Positions 40,501 to 54,622 of a stretch of DNA of 64,000 nucleotides are shown here, piece after piece. Within the stretch, counting starts at the first letter, position 1, and every line of letters begins with the position of its first letter. Below the pieces are notes generated by a model. That model saw only the letters and a program-made list of their open reading frames with translations, ran no database searches and was not told where the DNA came from. The position numbers and the translations under genes are program-made. Where the stretch lies: contig NC_088301.1 in assembly GCF_032854445.1 (NCBI RefSeq), forward strand, positions 4,759,703-4,823,702, given 5' to 3'. This stretch comes from Liolophura sinensis. Lineage: Eukaryota; Mollusca; Polyplacophora; Chitonida; Chitonidae.

Positions 40501-43500
40501 TTTCAGTTTTTGTTAGTGTTGAATCCAGGAATTCTTGTAGAGTCAAATCACATGACATTTGAAAACTGAAATTTTGAAGATAAATTTGGAGTAATTACGC
40601 CGATTTGATGTGTAAGTGCAAAACATTCAGAAATTCTGAATTTCATTTTGTTTGTAAATTCGTTAAAGTCATCTGTCTTTTTGGAAGAACACCCTTTGAA
40701 AGATGCATTCAACCCTAATTTTGCCAAAGGAGTATTACTGCAGTGAATATCAAAAAGGAATCAATCAGTTCAATGAAATGTCGTTTCACAATTTACCCTG
40801 AATAATCACTTTCAACTAAAATACTGTCAAGAAAAATATAAAGTGAATACAAGGTTTATTCACTTGAATAAGACTGAATCATGTAGTGTTATGCAGAATT
40901 GACATAAAAGATGCCAAAGTCATGGGAAATCCAAGGAAGTCATGGTAAATAATTCACAATTAAATCACTAATATTATATGAGACAGCTGCCCATGTTTTG
41001 TTCCCATTTGGAGCATATGTTTTGTGTTTTTGACACAAGGTACAGTATAACATCGCAATGTCAGCTTTGTCCTCATCGCTCCATTCAATTAATTAAAAGC
41101 CAGTCAAAATTAAGACTTAGAACACCTTCTTTTCCTATAAAATGTTTTGATTTTTTGGTTTTGATGTTTCACAAGGCACATCAGCAGTAACATTTGCAGC
41201 ATCCAAGGTATTTTTGATCTCAAATGTTGTTGTTGTTTCAACGTCAGCTGTCCCTGGCCTCTCCGGCTCGGCTACACTGTTTTCATTGGTGACCGTGGCT
41301 GGTTTGGTTGACAGCCTGCCCCCGCTTTTCCCAAAGAAATCTACAATTGAATGACAGACCTCGGCTGTTTCGGTTATTTTCCAAGAGCGTTTCTTCACCC
41401 GCCTTTCACTTCTTGGCATCTGGCACCACGAGGATGAGTGAATTCTCTATGAAACGGGATTTCTATAAAACACAGCATAGGCCGAAGAGAGTTTTGACAA
41501 CACCAGAATCGGTAACACCTGAAAGAACTGGTAGATTGTGTAGAGATTTCTCGGTAATGGGAGCTGTCACACTGGAACACTTACGCTTTGTGTGCATGCT
41601 TAAAAATCCAGCATGTTTTAGAGGTAACACCACCTCCCACCCCCACCCCGCCTCCAAATCCCTTGGAACTTCATTTTCGCGTAAGTCCCGGGAATGTGAT
41701 CGAGACTTTAGTACTTCCCATCCTATGCTGGGCCATTAACCTATACTTAGCGATTAGCTTAACCAATACTATCGAAGTTGATTGATAAATACTAGATACC
41801 TACATGTAGCCCTAGAATGGCGTTGAGGAGTAAGCGTCAGTTTGAAGATTCTGATTTTATATGCGCTTCGACAGCATGACGCTTCTTGTGAGGCGCGCAT
41901 GCACAACGCAGCGCCCTCTACCGTTCCACCAAGCTTTTGACAGTGACCAACGCTAGACGGCGCCTTGTTGCGCCACGCGCGCCTCACATCAACAATCGCC
42001 ATGCCGGGGAGAGCAACTTGAAAGTCGGGATCAAAATATATTAAAATATAGATGTCCAGTGGGAAGAAATCGCCATCAACGATATTTGTTGGTGACTGGG
42101 TGGAAACTGAAAGGGCAGCGATATAGGCAATAAAGAACGTAGGCCTACTGATAATGATGCAGCTTTATTTGGAGGTCTGCCATCATCATTCCGAGTTTTG
42201 CATAACGGGAGAGTTTTGTGGAGTTGATAAGACTACATATACATGCATCACAATCAACATCTTATTCCATCTTCCATACCAAGGCTAATTGATACCAAGC
42301 ACCATGTAGGCCTAGTTAAGTCGTTACATATTCCGATAATATTACCTTTACCTCGACCGCGGCATCGTGTGGAGCCTATGAAATATATTGTTCTGAACAC
42401 GACGGCCATTCTTTTGGCACACCGATATTGCGCTTTCATCGGTTCAATGTTTTCGATCTCATGTCTGTTCATTTTCACAACACTGACTCAATCTAAGATT
42501 GATTCCTCAGCGTGGAAAAACAAAGCTACACTGACCTACACGTTGTAAAGCACTAGTATCTTTGTTCACCTCATTGATGACAGGTTGTCGTGAATGTAGT
42601 CTGAACAAGAGGCTGATAATGCAGCGCGCTACTTATCTGACATGGCGAGTGTTAACATTTTCCTTTTTCGTCTCTTGACAACAACAACGATGATAGGATC
42701 AGAACAGAGTGCGCCCACACTCGACTGTTCGATGGGGCTGAATATTGTGCAGTATGACACGTGCATGCCCCTGTCACAGCACTTTTAAGGTCAAGCTTTG
42801 CTATACACAAGGCCAACTCTAGTTTAAAAATTGCAGGCCTACACGCACGTTCTTGCCCAGTAAGTGTTTACAACAGCTTACTCTTTATATAAATAGATTT
42901 ATTATGGTAGAACCTTAGTGAACTTTCATCGTTATGAAGTATATGTAGTAAGACTTTAACATTCGCATATATACATACCTAGGCCTTTACACGGCAGTAG
43001 GACTACCTGACATGCAGAAAATACACAGCACCTAGACACGATCGAGGTGAATCTCACACTGCAGCGTCACAAGATCGTACTTTTACAGGTGGCTGAAATG
43101 ATTTGTTTTTGACTTTTATTAATATTTACCTGTACTGGACTTACATGTATATAGCCTACACACCCTCCGTAGCCTACGTTGTAATAGTTGGCAAAGTGCC
43201 AAACGTTCATACTGTCATGTCATATCGGGTCTACTTATATAATGATAATTAGGCCTATGCCTTGGGTTTATCCATCTCGCAGATTCTAATCTCAAATTTT
43301 AAAATAAAGGCAAATGATGACTGTGAGGCCTTATATCACTGAAGGCCAAAGGCAAGGGAGGTAAATGGGTCCATCCACCTGTTTACCTAGAAGCTTTAAA
43401 CAGCACCCAATTCGGGACCTACACACAACACGCCGTTTTACTAAGCTCACATACATGTAGATTGAGGAAGTGTGCGTCGGATGGAATCGTAATACCGCGG

Positions 43501-46500
43501 CGTATGTATTGTACGGTACACGTTGTTTCCATAGAATAGCCCGACATATTGCAGAAAAAATGTGTCGTCGCAAGAAAATATTGGGACACGTTACAATGTC
43601 AGAACGCCAGATCAAACTTCGTTCCCACTCTTCTACAATATGAACTGTTGGGCACATTCCAGAATATTAGTTGCGCTATAACCTTTTAAACTCTGCTACC
43701 TATGTTAACCACACATGCACTGACAGAAACAAATCAATCTACTCCCCAGGCGCTATTTCCACAAATACAAACGTCCGGTTGTCCCCGCTCGAGTAATCAT
43801 CCATGGCAAGATGCTCTAAGTGACTTGCCAACAATTAGCTTCGGTGTGTGATCATGTGGAACCCAATCCGATGCGGAGAATACAAACTCTGTCATACCAC
43901 AGTTCGTGCTGTTTAAAATCAAACCCATGTGATGCCAAGCAATTCAATTAAAAACCTATGGAGCGAAATGATAAGCTTCTGTTCTGGCGAGACCGTATTG
44001 GATGGTCAATATATAGAGAAAATAATCAATAAGCATAAAGAGAGATGTAGAGAGAAATGATCCTTGCCGAACACCAGAAACTGCATCGTTCAACAAAAAA
44101 AGCTACATTGACAACCCTGAGTGCGATTCATTATTTATTGTGGGGCGGCATTTAGTAACTTGTCTCACTTGGATTCGTTAGATGTCATAAATGCTTCGCA
44201 GACCCCTAAAGACGTCTTTGATCTCTTTGAATGATAAAAAATTGAAAGGGCGGCCACATGTATTCACACATATGGCACATGGTTTTCCATCAAGCTTTCA
44301 ACAGTATCAGTGCCAGGAATTGTATAAACTCACAACATGGACCCCGTTAATTGCCACGGTCAGTTTCAAGTAATTGTCCTGTGGTTTTTAAACAATACCA
44401 TTGTTATTGATGTGTGTTGGCATAAATCTTCTCCCAAAAACTTGATATTTCATGTTTTTGACAGTTGTTAAACACATAGTGAAAATCGGACCTTCGCTAT
44501 GCACATGACAAACCTCGACTTAAAACCACACGGGTGGTCTCCGTGATATGGTGGTTAGAGTGCTAGCGCAGCACAATGACCCTTGATCCTCTCACCAATT
44601 AATGCGACCGCTGTGAGCTCAAGTCAAGCTCATGGTGGCTTCCTATCCGGTCGTACTTGAGAGGAAGTCATCATGCCAGAAACCTGCGGATGGTCGTGGG
44701 TTTCCTTGGGCTCTGCACGGTTTCCTCCCACCAAAATGCTGGCCGGCGTCGTATAAGTGAAATATTGTTCAGTACGGCGTAACGCACCAATCAAATAAAT
44801 AAATACAACCAACAGATATGGATTCGAACTATACCGACCTCAAGCAGTGACCCAGAGCTTTAACCACCTAGGCCATCGTTCTCCTAGCAAATATTCAGTT
44901 ATGTATGTATGTGTGTTTATTTATTTATTTGATTAGTGTTTTACGCCGTGCCCAAGAAAATTTCACTTTTACGACGGCAGTGAGCATTATGGTGGGAGGA
45001 AACCGGGCAGAGCCAGGGGGAAACACACGATCATCCGCAGGTTGGTGCCAGACCTTCCCACGTACGACCGGAGAGGAAGCCAGCATGAGCTGGACTCAAG
45101 TCAAAGAGACCGCATTGGCGAGAGGCTCCTGGGTTCCTGCGCCCCGCTGGTGCCTAACCTCTTGGGCCACGGAGGCCCCCATGTATGCATGTATGACGAC
45201 AAAGTTATTAGGTCTATGTACATACACCATGTCTCCTTGATTTGCTTTTTTGGATATTATTTTAATCATATTTTTGGGCTGAACCACATAGAGAATAGTC
45301 ACTAAATACACATTATGGTCTTTTAGACAGGCATTGATAACAAAATTTGTTTTTGAAAATAAATAAACTAGCGATAGACATTATGAAGATAAATCACGGG
45401 AAGTAGGACAAGAATGAAAGTTGCCTCATCATGCTGTAGATCTTACATAATTTATTTTAATAATAATATTTTTATTCGTTTCTTTTCATACACAGGTTGG
45501 TATTTAATTTTTGGTTATTTAAACCTTAGTAAAATTGTTATTGTCTTACTAAAATTTCAGCTCCAAATTAAGTCAGTTAAAATGTACATACGTAATTAAG
45601 CTACAACAATCCCGCAACTACTAGGTAATAACTGTACAGGAATGAGCCTGTTACATCGCTAGCACGTATACCCACGAGAAACTGATAAACACAACAGTTT
45701 ACTTTCCCACTATAGGCATCCTAACAATTATTCGCAACTGTAAAACGCTGTAAGCAATGTATCTACCATTCCCCTGGGCGGAGTTGTTCGAAAGTGTATT
45801 AACTAATACTGGTATTAAGTCATATTTTATATTTAAAATTTGAGCCACATTCAGCAGCCAATAAAGTTGTCCGAAGTCTGCGTATAACAGCAACATATTC
45901 AGTCTGTATTGGATATACTGTTACGGGTTTAGTTTTCGAAGAAGTACAAAACTGAAGACTTGGCTTAAAGTTAAGTCTGGTATTAAGTCTTGAAACAGTT
46001 TTGAACAACCAGGTCAAGATGATCAAAGATAAGACAATTTCTTGTTTTTCACATGATTACACGTTGTCACTGCCATTTGAAACTACAACAGATGGAAAGG
46101 GATAAAACTGAGTGTGCTTTTTGAAAACGTTACATACACGCTGGTAATCACAAACATTTAATAAAGACAGTGCCATTATTATTATAATCTCTTTTTTTTG
46201 CTTATTTTTTGATTGGTCAGTTGCAACATGCTTTTTGGTTGTGTATAACGTATATTACACAGTTTGGATTATATTGAGAACTTACTGTATATTCAATACT
46301 GTGATATACATCCATAATTTTTGTGCGGCTCTGAAACACACTAAATCCAGTCATGGATGTTTTATCGCCAAAATAAAATAAAACGAATGCAAAGAGATGT
46401 AATAATGAGAGTATTAAAACAACTTTTATGAATTTATACGAAAACATTTTCTTCACAAGAACGCCCATGCAGAAAGTGTTACCTTTGCCCTCTGGTTGAT

Positions 46501-49500
46501 GTTGGCCCCTAAGTCTATCAGCTTCTCTACAATGCTCAGTTTGTTCTCTCTGACCGCCAGCATCAGTGGTGTAATTCCAGTTTCCTGTGAAAATACAAGT
46601 TGAGAAAAAGTTTTCAGAAAAAAAAAGAAAAGAAATGAGGTATACAGCACTACAGTGGACATTCATCGTCGGTGGTCGTGTTAGGTTTAGGTTAGGTTAA
46701 ACCTAGCGTAGATAGGACAAACATGTTTTCTAAATTTGCCTAACTGTTCACCTGTCGATGATTTGGTAGCGCCACATCTCGACGAAATAAGACCAGAAAC
46801 TTGGGATACCCGTGAACTGAAACTTATGAAATTAAAACTTGACTAAACTTTGCGTTATGAACTGAATCTCATCCTAAATGTCACGCTCTTGTTGCATGGT
46901 GTAGACTCGTCAGAATGGCGCGTTCTCCTCAGCTTACAAAATGGGTTTCGCCAAAGAGTTAAGTTTCCAGTAAATATGCTGCCACGATATAGTTGAAATA
47001 TTGTCGAAGTGGCGTTATAGGCCATACCTCGGGCGACAAAATGATATCTGGACGAGATTACAGGTCAGTCGAAATCAGATCCAGATTCGTGTGCACCGCA
47101 ATATTTGGTCGCAAATTCAGTCGACATACAGTTTCCTTCTGCGCCATACACCATTTTACCGCAATGTCGACTAGATGTCGCCTAAATTTGGCCAGAATGT
47201 CATGCTGTTGTCCAAATAAGGAGTTTTCGTTGAATGTTAATTTCTCCTCTCTATTTGTTCGAAGTTAAGTTTGAAGGTGGCCTACCACATGACTGCAACA
47301 TTCTGACGGGATTAAGAAAACACACAGTCTGACGAAATTTGAAAAAAGGCGCGAGATTACTCTAAAGATTGTGGACTCCGTGTTTAATAGTCTGAAATCT
47401 TGTCGTCCTTTTTGTTCATAGCTTGATAACTATAATTTAATACGCTGTCATTTTCAACCAACTTACACAATGAAGGAGTCATTATGTCAATAATAATGAA
47501 ATAAGCAGCGGAATCTTAGTTAAGCATGACACCAAGTGAAGTCACAGGTTTACGTCCATCTCAGCATCATGGTATCACCCGCATGTAGAACTATGCGTTT
47601 GTTTTTCGGGAGAGAATGTTATCGAGATGCAGCAACGGTGAAAATCCAAAAACGGTGAAAATTAGAAAAAACAGTATCTTTAGTGAACGATAACAAGTTG
47701 AATTGAACTTGTCAACTATAAAAAACATTTCAAGTTACATTACTGCAAAATGTAACTAAAAGAAAGACGCCGTCACTTTCAGACGTTCTCGACAATTCCA
47801 CAGGAACAAAACAATTTGCCAAATCACAATCGATCAATAGCACTGCTTGAGAGTTCATGTCATCTGAACATGTGCAACTTGAGAACGCATAGTCAATCTT
47901 CAAAGGGTGGATTTCAGAATACATCAGTATGTTTCTGTATTAGTAATAGCGACTATGTTATTAGCCAGAAAATTTTAAGAATTTTGGCATTCGATTCTTT
48001 AAAATGATTCACCCTACGATTCTGTTACTGGAAGTCCAGGACATATTATATCAGAATTAATTTGGGCCACATTATATGCATACATGTATGCACACTGTTC
48101 TGCGGGTCTATACTTCCACTTTGCATATGTAAACTTATATTTACTCAGGTTCAATTAAGAACGACCTATTAATTACCATGCAACTGCTCATTTCCGCGTT
48201 CTCCAAAGAGGCAGGTGTGGCAATGAAAAGCTATGGATTTGTCGTTTGTGTAACTCGAGCTACTGATGGACATGTCTACAAAAATGGCTGAACAAACACA
48301 TGTCGAGTTAGTATTGTTTGCTTCACTGACAGCCAAAGACATTGGTTATTAGCCCCCAACCTAAAGTGCATTGACAAGCATCTTTGGCCAGTGTCAAGCT
48401 AAAGAGGGGAGTGTTTGTCATCCCCTCCAGCCTTGTCTGCCATTCTGATGGCAATCAGACCCGTACAAACACAGAGTCAACCTACACAGTGGTTAATCAC
48501 TGATAATTAGAAACAGTCACAGTTGATGTGAAGCTGATGAGACGTATAAGGGATACATGCATGACTGGTAAAGAGTCCGAATCAATCAGTCCGAGATACA
48601 CAGGGATTAATCTACAAATACAGGGGGATTAGTCTCCAGATAAGGTGATTAGTAAGGATAAAGGGAATTGTAAGAATAAAGGACACGGTACGAAAATCAA
48701 TGAGACAAGCATTAAACTCACGATCATCCGCGGGTTGTTGCCAGGCCTTCCTACGTACAGCGTGAGAGGAAGGCAGCATGAGCTGAACTTGAACTCATAG
48801 CGAGCGCATTGGTGAGGGGCACGCTATCCACCTCGGCCACGGAAGCACGGAGGGAATAGTAACAATGCTATGCACAGTGCGGGAGTCAATCCCAAATACA
48901 CACAGATTAAAGGGATTCGTGTACAAGTTTAAGGGATACAGGTATGAATTCAGAGGAAGAACCAAAAAAATACAGCTGAAATACAGCTATACATACGTCT
49001 GAAGACGTGAAGTCAGAGTGATATCAGAGATGAAGATGTGTATTCACAAAACCACGCGCAAATAACTGATAAAATATGTGAGTGAGTGAGTGCTTGAGGT
49101 TTAACGTCGTACAAAACAATTTTTCAGTCATATGACGCTAGGGTGTCCTTAGGGTGTATGTAATGTGCCTCCTTGTTGCAGGACGGATTTCCGCCGCTCT
49201 GTTATCTATTGCTGCTTCAATGAGACGAGTTAACGAAGGCAAATAAGCCACCTCGCCCGAGCCAATATACTGATACGGGTCAACCAGTCGTTGCACTATC
49301 CCCCTTAACGCTGAGCGCCAATCGAGGAAGTTACAACTCGCCTTTTTTTAATGTCTTAGGTGTAACTCGACCCAGGATTGACCCTGGATCTACCGGTCCC
49401 GACGCGGGCGCTCTACCAACTGTGCTATCAGGAACGGTCTGATCAAATATGTAGGTATTGAGAGAGAAAGGGGTTAACCACAGAAACAGATTGAATCTAT

Positions 49501-52500
49501 CTGAAAACCGTAAAAAATACCGTGCAAGATAAAAAAAATTTAAGCTACTTCAAAAAAATAAACAAAAACAACTCAGGAATTTATTTTGCACTACGTGATA
49601 CCTATAGGCAAAAGGTAAAAGCTATGTAACAATACGGGATTAGTTTCTGCAAACATTTCGATAGAATATAAAAAAAGCACCATAAACCAAAAGCAGATCT
49701 CTGACTTCACATATGATCTTACTTCAAGGTCTCAATGGCTGACATGCAGCAAAACGTCTAGAGAGACATCTGTCACAGTAATCATTCAGCGGTATACAAA
49801 TATGGGAAAAATGTCAAATTAATAAGAAAGTTTCAACAAAAACGAAAAACCAGAGACTCTGTATCTCAACAGGATTATCATCAGAGTGTGAACGGGTACA
49901 AATTAAACAGGTGCCTCCTGGTCTTAACCGAATTTGTCTTAAGTCAGTTTTCAGTATTGGAAACATTTTAAATTCCTATGCAGAAAGCACATCTTGCATG
50001 TTGAGGGAAAATTTCTTCTATATTCATCCATGGAAACATCATTTATGAAACTATAACACTATTACTTCATCACATAATCCCTTCATCGATGCATTTTGTC
50101 TGCATGGTGTACTCGGAATATAGTGATGGCCATTCCGGTCTACCATATCCTGCTCATTTTTCTGCTAGTCAGATAACTGATTTGCTTGGTGTTTTACGCC
50201 GTACTTAAGAATATTTGACTTATGTGACCGGGCAAAGCGCGAGGGAAACCCATGGCCATCCGCACATGCTTGGGGTTTTAACGTCATATGACGATGAAGG
50301 AATCCTGAGTGCAAGAAGTGTGCCTCCTTGTTGCAAGGCGGATTTCCACCCCGCTCTTTTATCTTGTACTGCTTCACTGAGACGCCTCACCGAAGGCAAG
50401 TAAGCCGCCCCACCCGGGCCATTACACTAATACGGGTCAACCAGTCGTTCCCCTTCATGCTGAACGCCACGTGAGGAAGTTACAGCTTCCTCTTTTAAGG
50501 TCTTAGGTGTGACTCGACCCACGATTGACCCAGGATCTACCGCTCCCGAAGCGGACGCTCTACCCAGGTATTTGAAATATCGTAACACTCAATGCAAGCC
50601 TAAATTACAAAGTGTGTTCTATAGTTCCGTTTTACGTGGACTATTGCGTACCGGCAGCAATGTGCATCAGTATTATAGAGGTTAGACCCTACTACAGACG
50701 CAGTAGTAGCATTCTGGTCTTCATGCCATGTCGGTTAGGGAGCATAAGATAAACTCACCTCAGCAATTTGATATAAAATTGGTCTTTTGTGAGAATTGCA
50801 AGTGTGTATTGATTAAACTTACGCTTATTGATTGCGGTGAAATTGTCAACAAACAACGAGTAATTAAGGAGTGACAGCCATTGAGCAAATTCATGTTATA
50901 GCTCAACAAAGGGTTGGCAAAATGCCAATTCCCTCATCGAGTAAAAAACCTTTTTGAGCTATAGCTTGCATATTACACTCTGCCACTGATGCTGTCAGCA
51001 TTATAAATACGGTATTTACGGAAGAGTTTAACCAAAGCATCTCCAAATATTCAAAATCATTACTGGTGCAAACTATTACCATTTGGGTGTGTAAAAATAT
51101 GAAATTTGGCGGCGAATAACAACAGGGCAAAGTTGCTGTAAGGAAATGTTAACATATTTTTAGTAAATAATGGAAAGTAACACGGTGTAATTACCGTGAA
51201 GGTGTAGAGAAAAAACAATCATCACAGACAAGATGGAACCTGGAATATTCAGGCTTGTGCATTGCTAGGTGTTAAGTTGGCAACGCCGTGATGTAAATCT
51301 ACATTTAAGTTTTACTTGAATGGAAAATTGGTACGTCCATGGTAGGCGTGTGTACACCTGAATTGTTTTCAGGGAATACGATACACTTTACACATGTTCC
51401 AATTTATTTATTTATTTCTTCGATTGAGGTTTTACGACGGAGAATATTTCACTTATGCGATGGCGTCCATCATTATGATGGGAGGAAACCGGACATAGCC
51501 AGGAGGAAAACACGGCCACCCAAAAGTTGCTGGCAGACCTTCCCTCGTACGACCCAAGAGGAAGCCAACACGAGCTGAACTTGAACTCACAGCGATCGCA
51601 TTGGTGAGAGGCCTCTGGGTCATTGTTCTGCGCTAGCACGCTAAGCACTGAGCCACGGAGGTGACTGCCAGTTAGATCTTACAACATTCTATTCTCATTC
51701 AAAGCGACTTTCCGTTTTTTTCGCATCCTTCATTGGTTTGCGATGGTTTGCTTCGTAAAGAAAAGAGCATGTGATGACGGTCAAAATTAATGCATCAGAA
51801 TAAGGCAACCTGACTTAGTACTACATTAGTAGCGGAGAAGAAACGATAAAGCCACAGTTTCTTTCTGGTGTGCTTTGTAACGCTGTAATAAACTTTTAAT
51901 TCAGAATTCCTACAAGGCAATGGGATGCGCTATCTTAAAAAAGCCCGGAAAGACGATGTCGCGTCACTCGTGCCCAAATGTACATACGTTCAGGTGATGT
52001 CAGCGGAAACGGTTGTGCTTTCGCATTATACAAATAACTCATGTAATTAGTTAAAATCGGATTCGATTCGCCTTTTCTCAATGTTCGCGAATTTACTTAT
52101 TTTGAACTGTAATATCTCGGTGATGCAACATCACAAGAATAAAATGTTGTGGTTTTTCAACTTTATGTGGGATTCTTTATCGATATACATCACTGTCTGG
52201 TTTAGTGTTGTCTTTTCTTTTCACTGACCATGACTGATGCAGGCGTAAGAACAAAAAAGCAGTGGAATTCTTTAGACTGTCATTTGTCCATTATTTTCGA
52301 CGTCTTGTGGCAACATGAGTGCATGGTCGACACAGATCGAACGGCGGTTTATGTGGTTTTTGTAACAAATACTGAGCTACTGAGCTGTAGAAGCGAAGAA
52401 CTGTGTATCACGTGGGGTAGCTCGTCAGTGTTATTTATTATTTATTTATTTGATTGGTGTTTTACGCCATACTCAAGAATATTTCACCAGAATATTTTAC

Positions 52501-54524
52501 GACGGCGGCAAGCATTATGGTAGGAGGAAACCGGGCACAGCTCGGGGGAAACCCACGACCATCGGCAGGTTGCTGCCAGACCTTTTCACTTACGACCGGA
52601 GAGGACGCCAGCATGAGCTAGCTCGTCAATGACAATAAATTAGCTATAAATTCATGCAATTTATTCAGCAGCTAATCGTCATGCGATACTAAGTTGGTGA
52701 AAAATCACGTTCGATTTTGTAAGATTAACGGTAAATCACATGTAACGTCACGTGATTTATCATCAACTATACAGTGCAACAAAAGTAAGTTCCCCTCAAA
52801 ACGTTGTTTGATATCTTTTGTGGTATGTACCAGATCGCAGTGAAATTCTGCACACACTATCCCAGTAATCCGCGGACGTGGTATATCAAAGATTAACGTG
52901 CAGGTGCATTTGTGCGCTAATGGCCATGCGCAAATTGAAAATCAGTCGATTTTGAAAATTTCATAAAAAGGAGTCAACCAGATTTTTCAAAGGCAATTCT
53001 TTATTTCATCACAGAATTCGATCATTTTCACTCGATGACCAGTAATTATCGTTATCGTGTGCAGCCGCCACGAGAATGTATCACATTTCGACAACGCGCT
53101 CGCATTGTGTTGATGAGGCGTACAACCCGACGTTGCGGGATGGCTAACCACTCTTCCTGAAGGTTGCGTCTCAAATCGTCAGGAGTGGACGCCATCCCAA
53201 CTCGACGATAAACTGTTCGTTTCAACTGATCCTAAAGATGTTCGATGGGGTTGAAATCTGAGAACTTGAGCAACTTAGTCAGCAGCGTTCAAGTTTCCCT
53301 CAATAGGAACCGGATCGGTCTTGCCCGTCAAACTGATGTCTGAGCAGACCATTACGCTTGCCACCACCGAAGGCCGTTACTGGCTACACGCAGCACTCTG
53401 CATGCTGCTCACCCTGCCGACGCCACACACGTCTCCTAGAGTCAACGTGAAAGAAACACACACACGTTTCGTCGGTGAAAAGAACGATTCCCCATTGCCG
53501 TCTAGTCCCTCGAACGTGATTTGTCGCTCACTGCAGACGCGCTATCTTATGACGGCGGAGCAACAAGGCTTTCTTTACCAGTCACCTGGGACGTACTACG
53601 ACGGCTTTTAGACGTCTCCTCATTGTTTGGTCACTCAACCGTTTCGCCGCGGCACCAGCATGATCTCGAACCTCTGGTGCTGAAATACAAAATGGACGTT
53701 AAGTGACATGACGAGCAAGTTGAATCCGCGCTAGAGTCGAAAATGGCATTGGTTTTTTCTTCTGTGTGGCACATTCAGATCCTTATACCTGATGTCGTTC
53801 TGTTCCTTAGTGCGACGTTTACGATTCGCCGATCTTTTCTTTGTGTGGTTGCCCTGAGCATTCCACTTCTTGGCAGGTCCTTGACACCTCCTGATGCAAG
53901 AAACTTTGCTCGCATTTCCGAATGGCGTTTGGTGTCATCCCTATTCGACGTGCAACCTGTTTTACAGCGGTGTTAGCCTCCAAAAGGCCAATTGCAATCG
54001 CCCTGTCCATATTGCATAATCGAGGCATGGCATATCACAGTCACAAAACGTGCAACATTGAACATCCAAAACTTGTGGACAGCAATGTGGGCGATTTAGG
54101 TCCGAGAGCCTTTTATTGACCATCTCAGACACGATGCAGGTCATGTTTAACTGCTTGAATTTCTTGTGGTGTGTGTCATGTCCTTAATGCCCACCCGCAC
54201 GAATATTTCAGGACTGGTAAAACGAATTCTCTGATGAAATCAAAATTTGGCGGTGAAAAATCTGGTTGACTCCTTTTGTGAAAATCGACCGATTTTCAGT
54301 TTGCGCATGTCCATTAGCGCACAACTGCACCTGCACGTTAATCTTTGATATAGCACGTCCGCCGGATTACTGGGATGGTGTGCGCAAAATTTCATTGCGA
54401 TCTGGTACATATCAAGTAAGATATCAAACAACGTTTTGGGGTGAACTTACTTTTGTTGGACTGTTTATATAGTCATCCGTCTGTATTACCTTTCTAATCA
54501 CTATATATATGCATATATGCATAC

Positions 54525-54622
<98 letters not shown>

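Larger units (their letters stand above)
35795..46482 (-). other. Intron 2 (10.7 kb)
   Basis: It contains SINE A copies at 37003, 38278, 44538 and 44916, a SINE B copy at 39151, a weak reading frame at 41135-41419 and a short CpG-rich stretch at about 41880-42010. Other parts, for example 35820-37000 and 42100-44500, show nothing I recognise. Confidence 0.6.

Noticed and set aside
49370-49435. tRNA gene
   Set aside because: The box A and box B resemblance belongs to the head of a dispersed SINE with several copies in the window. It is not a standalone tRNA gene.
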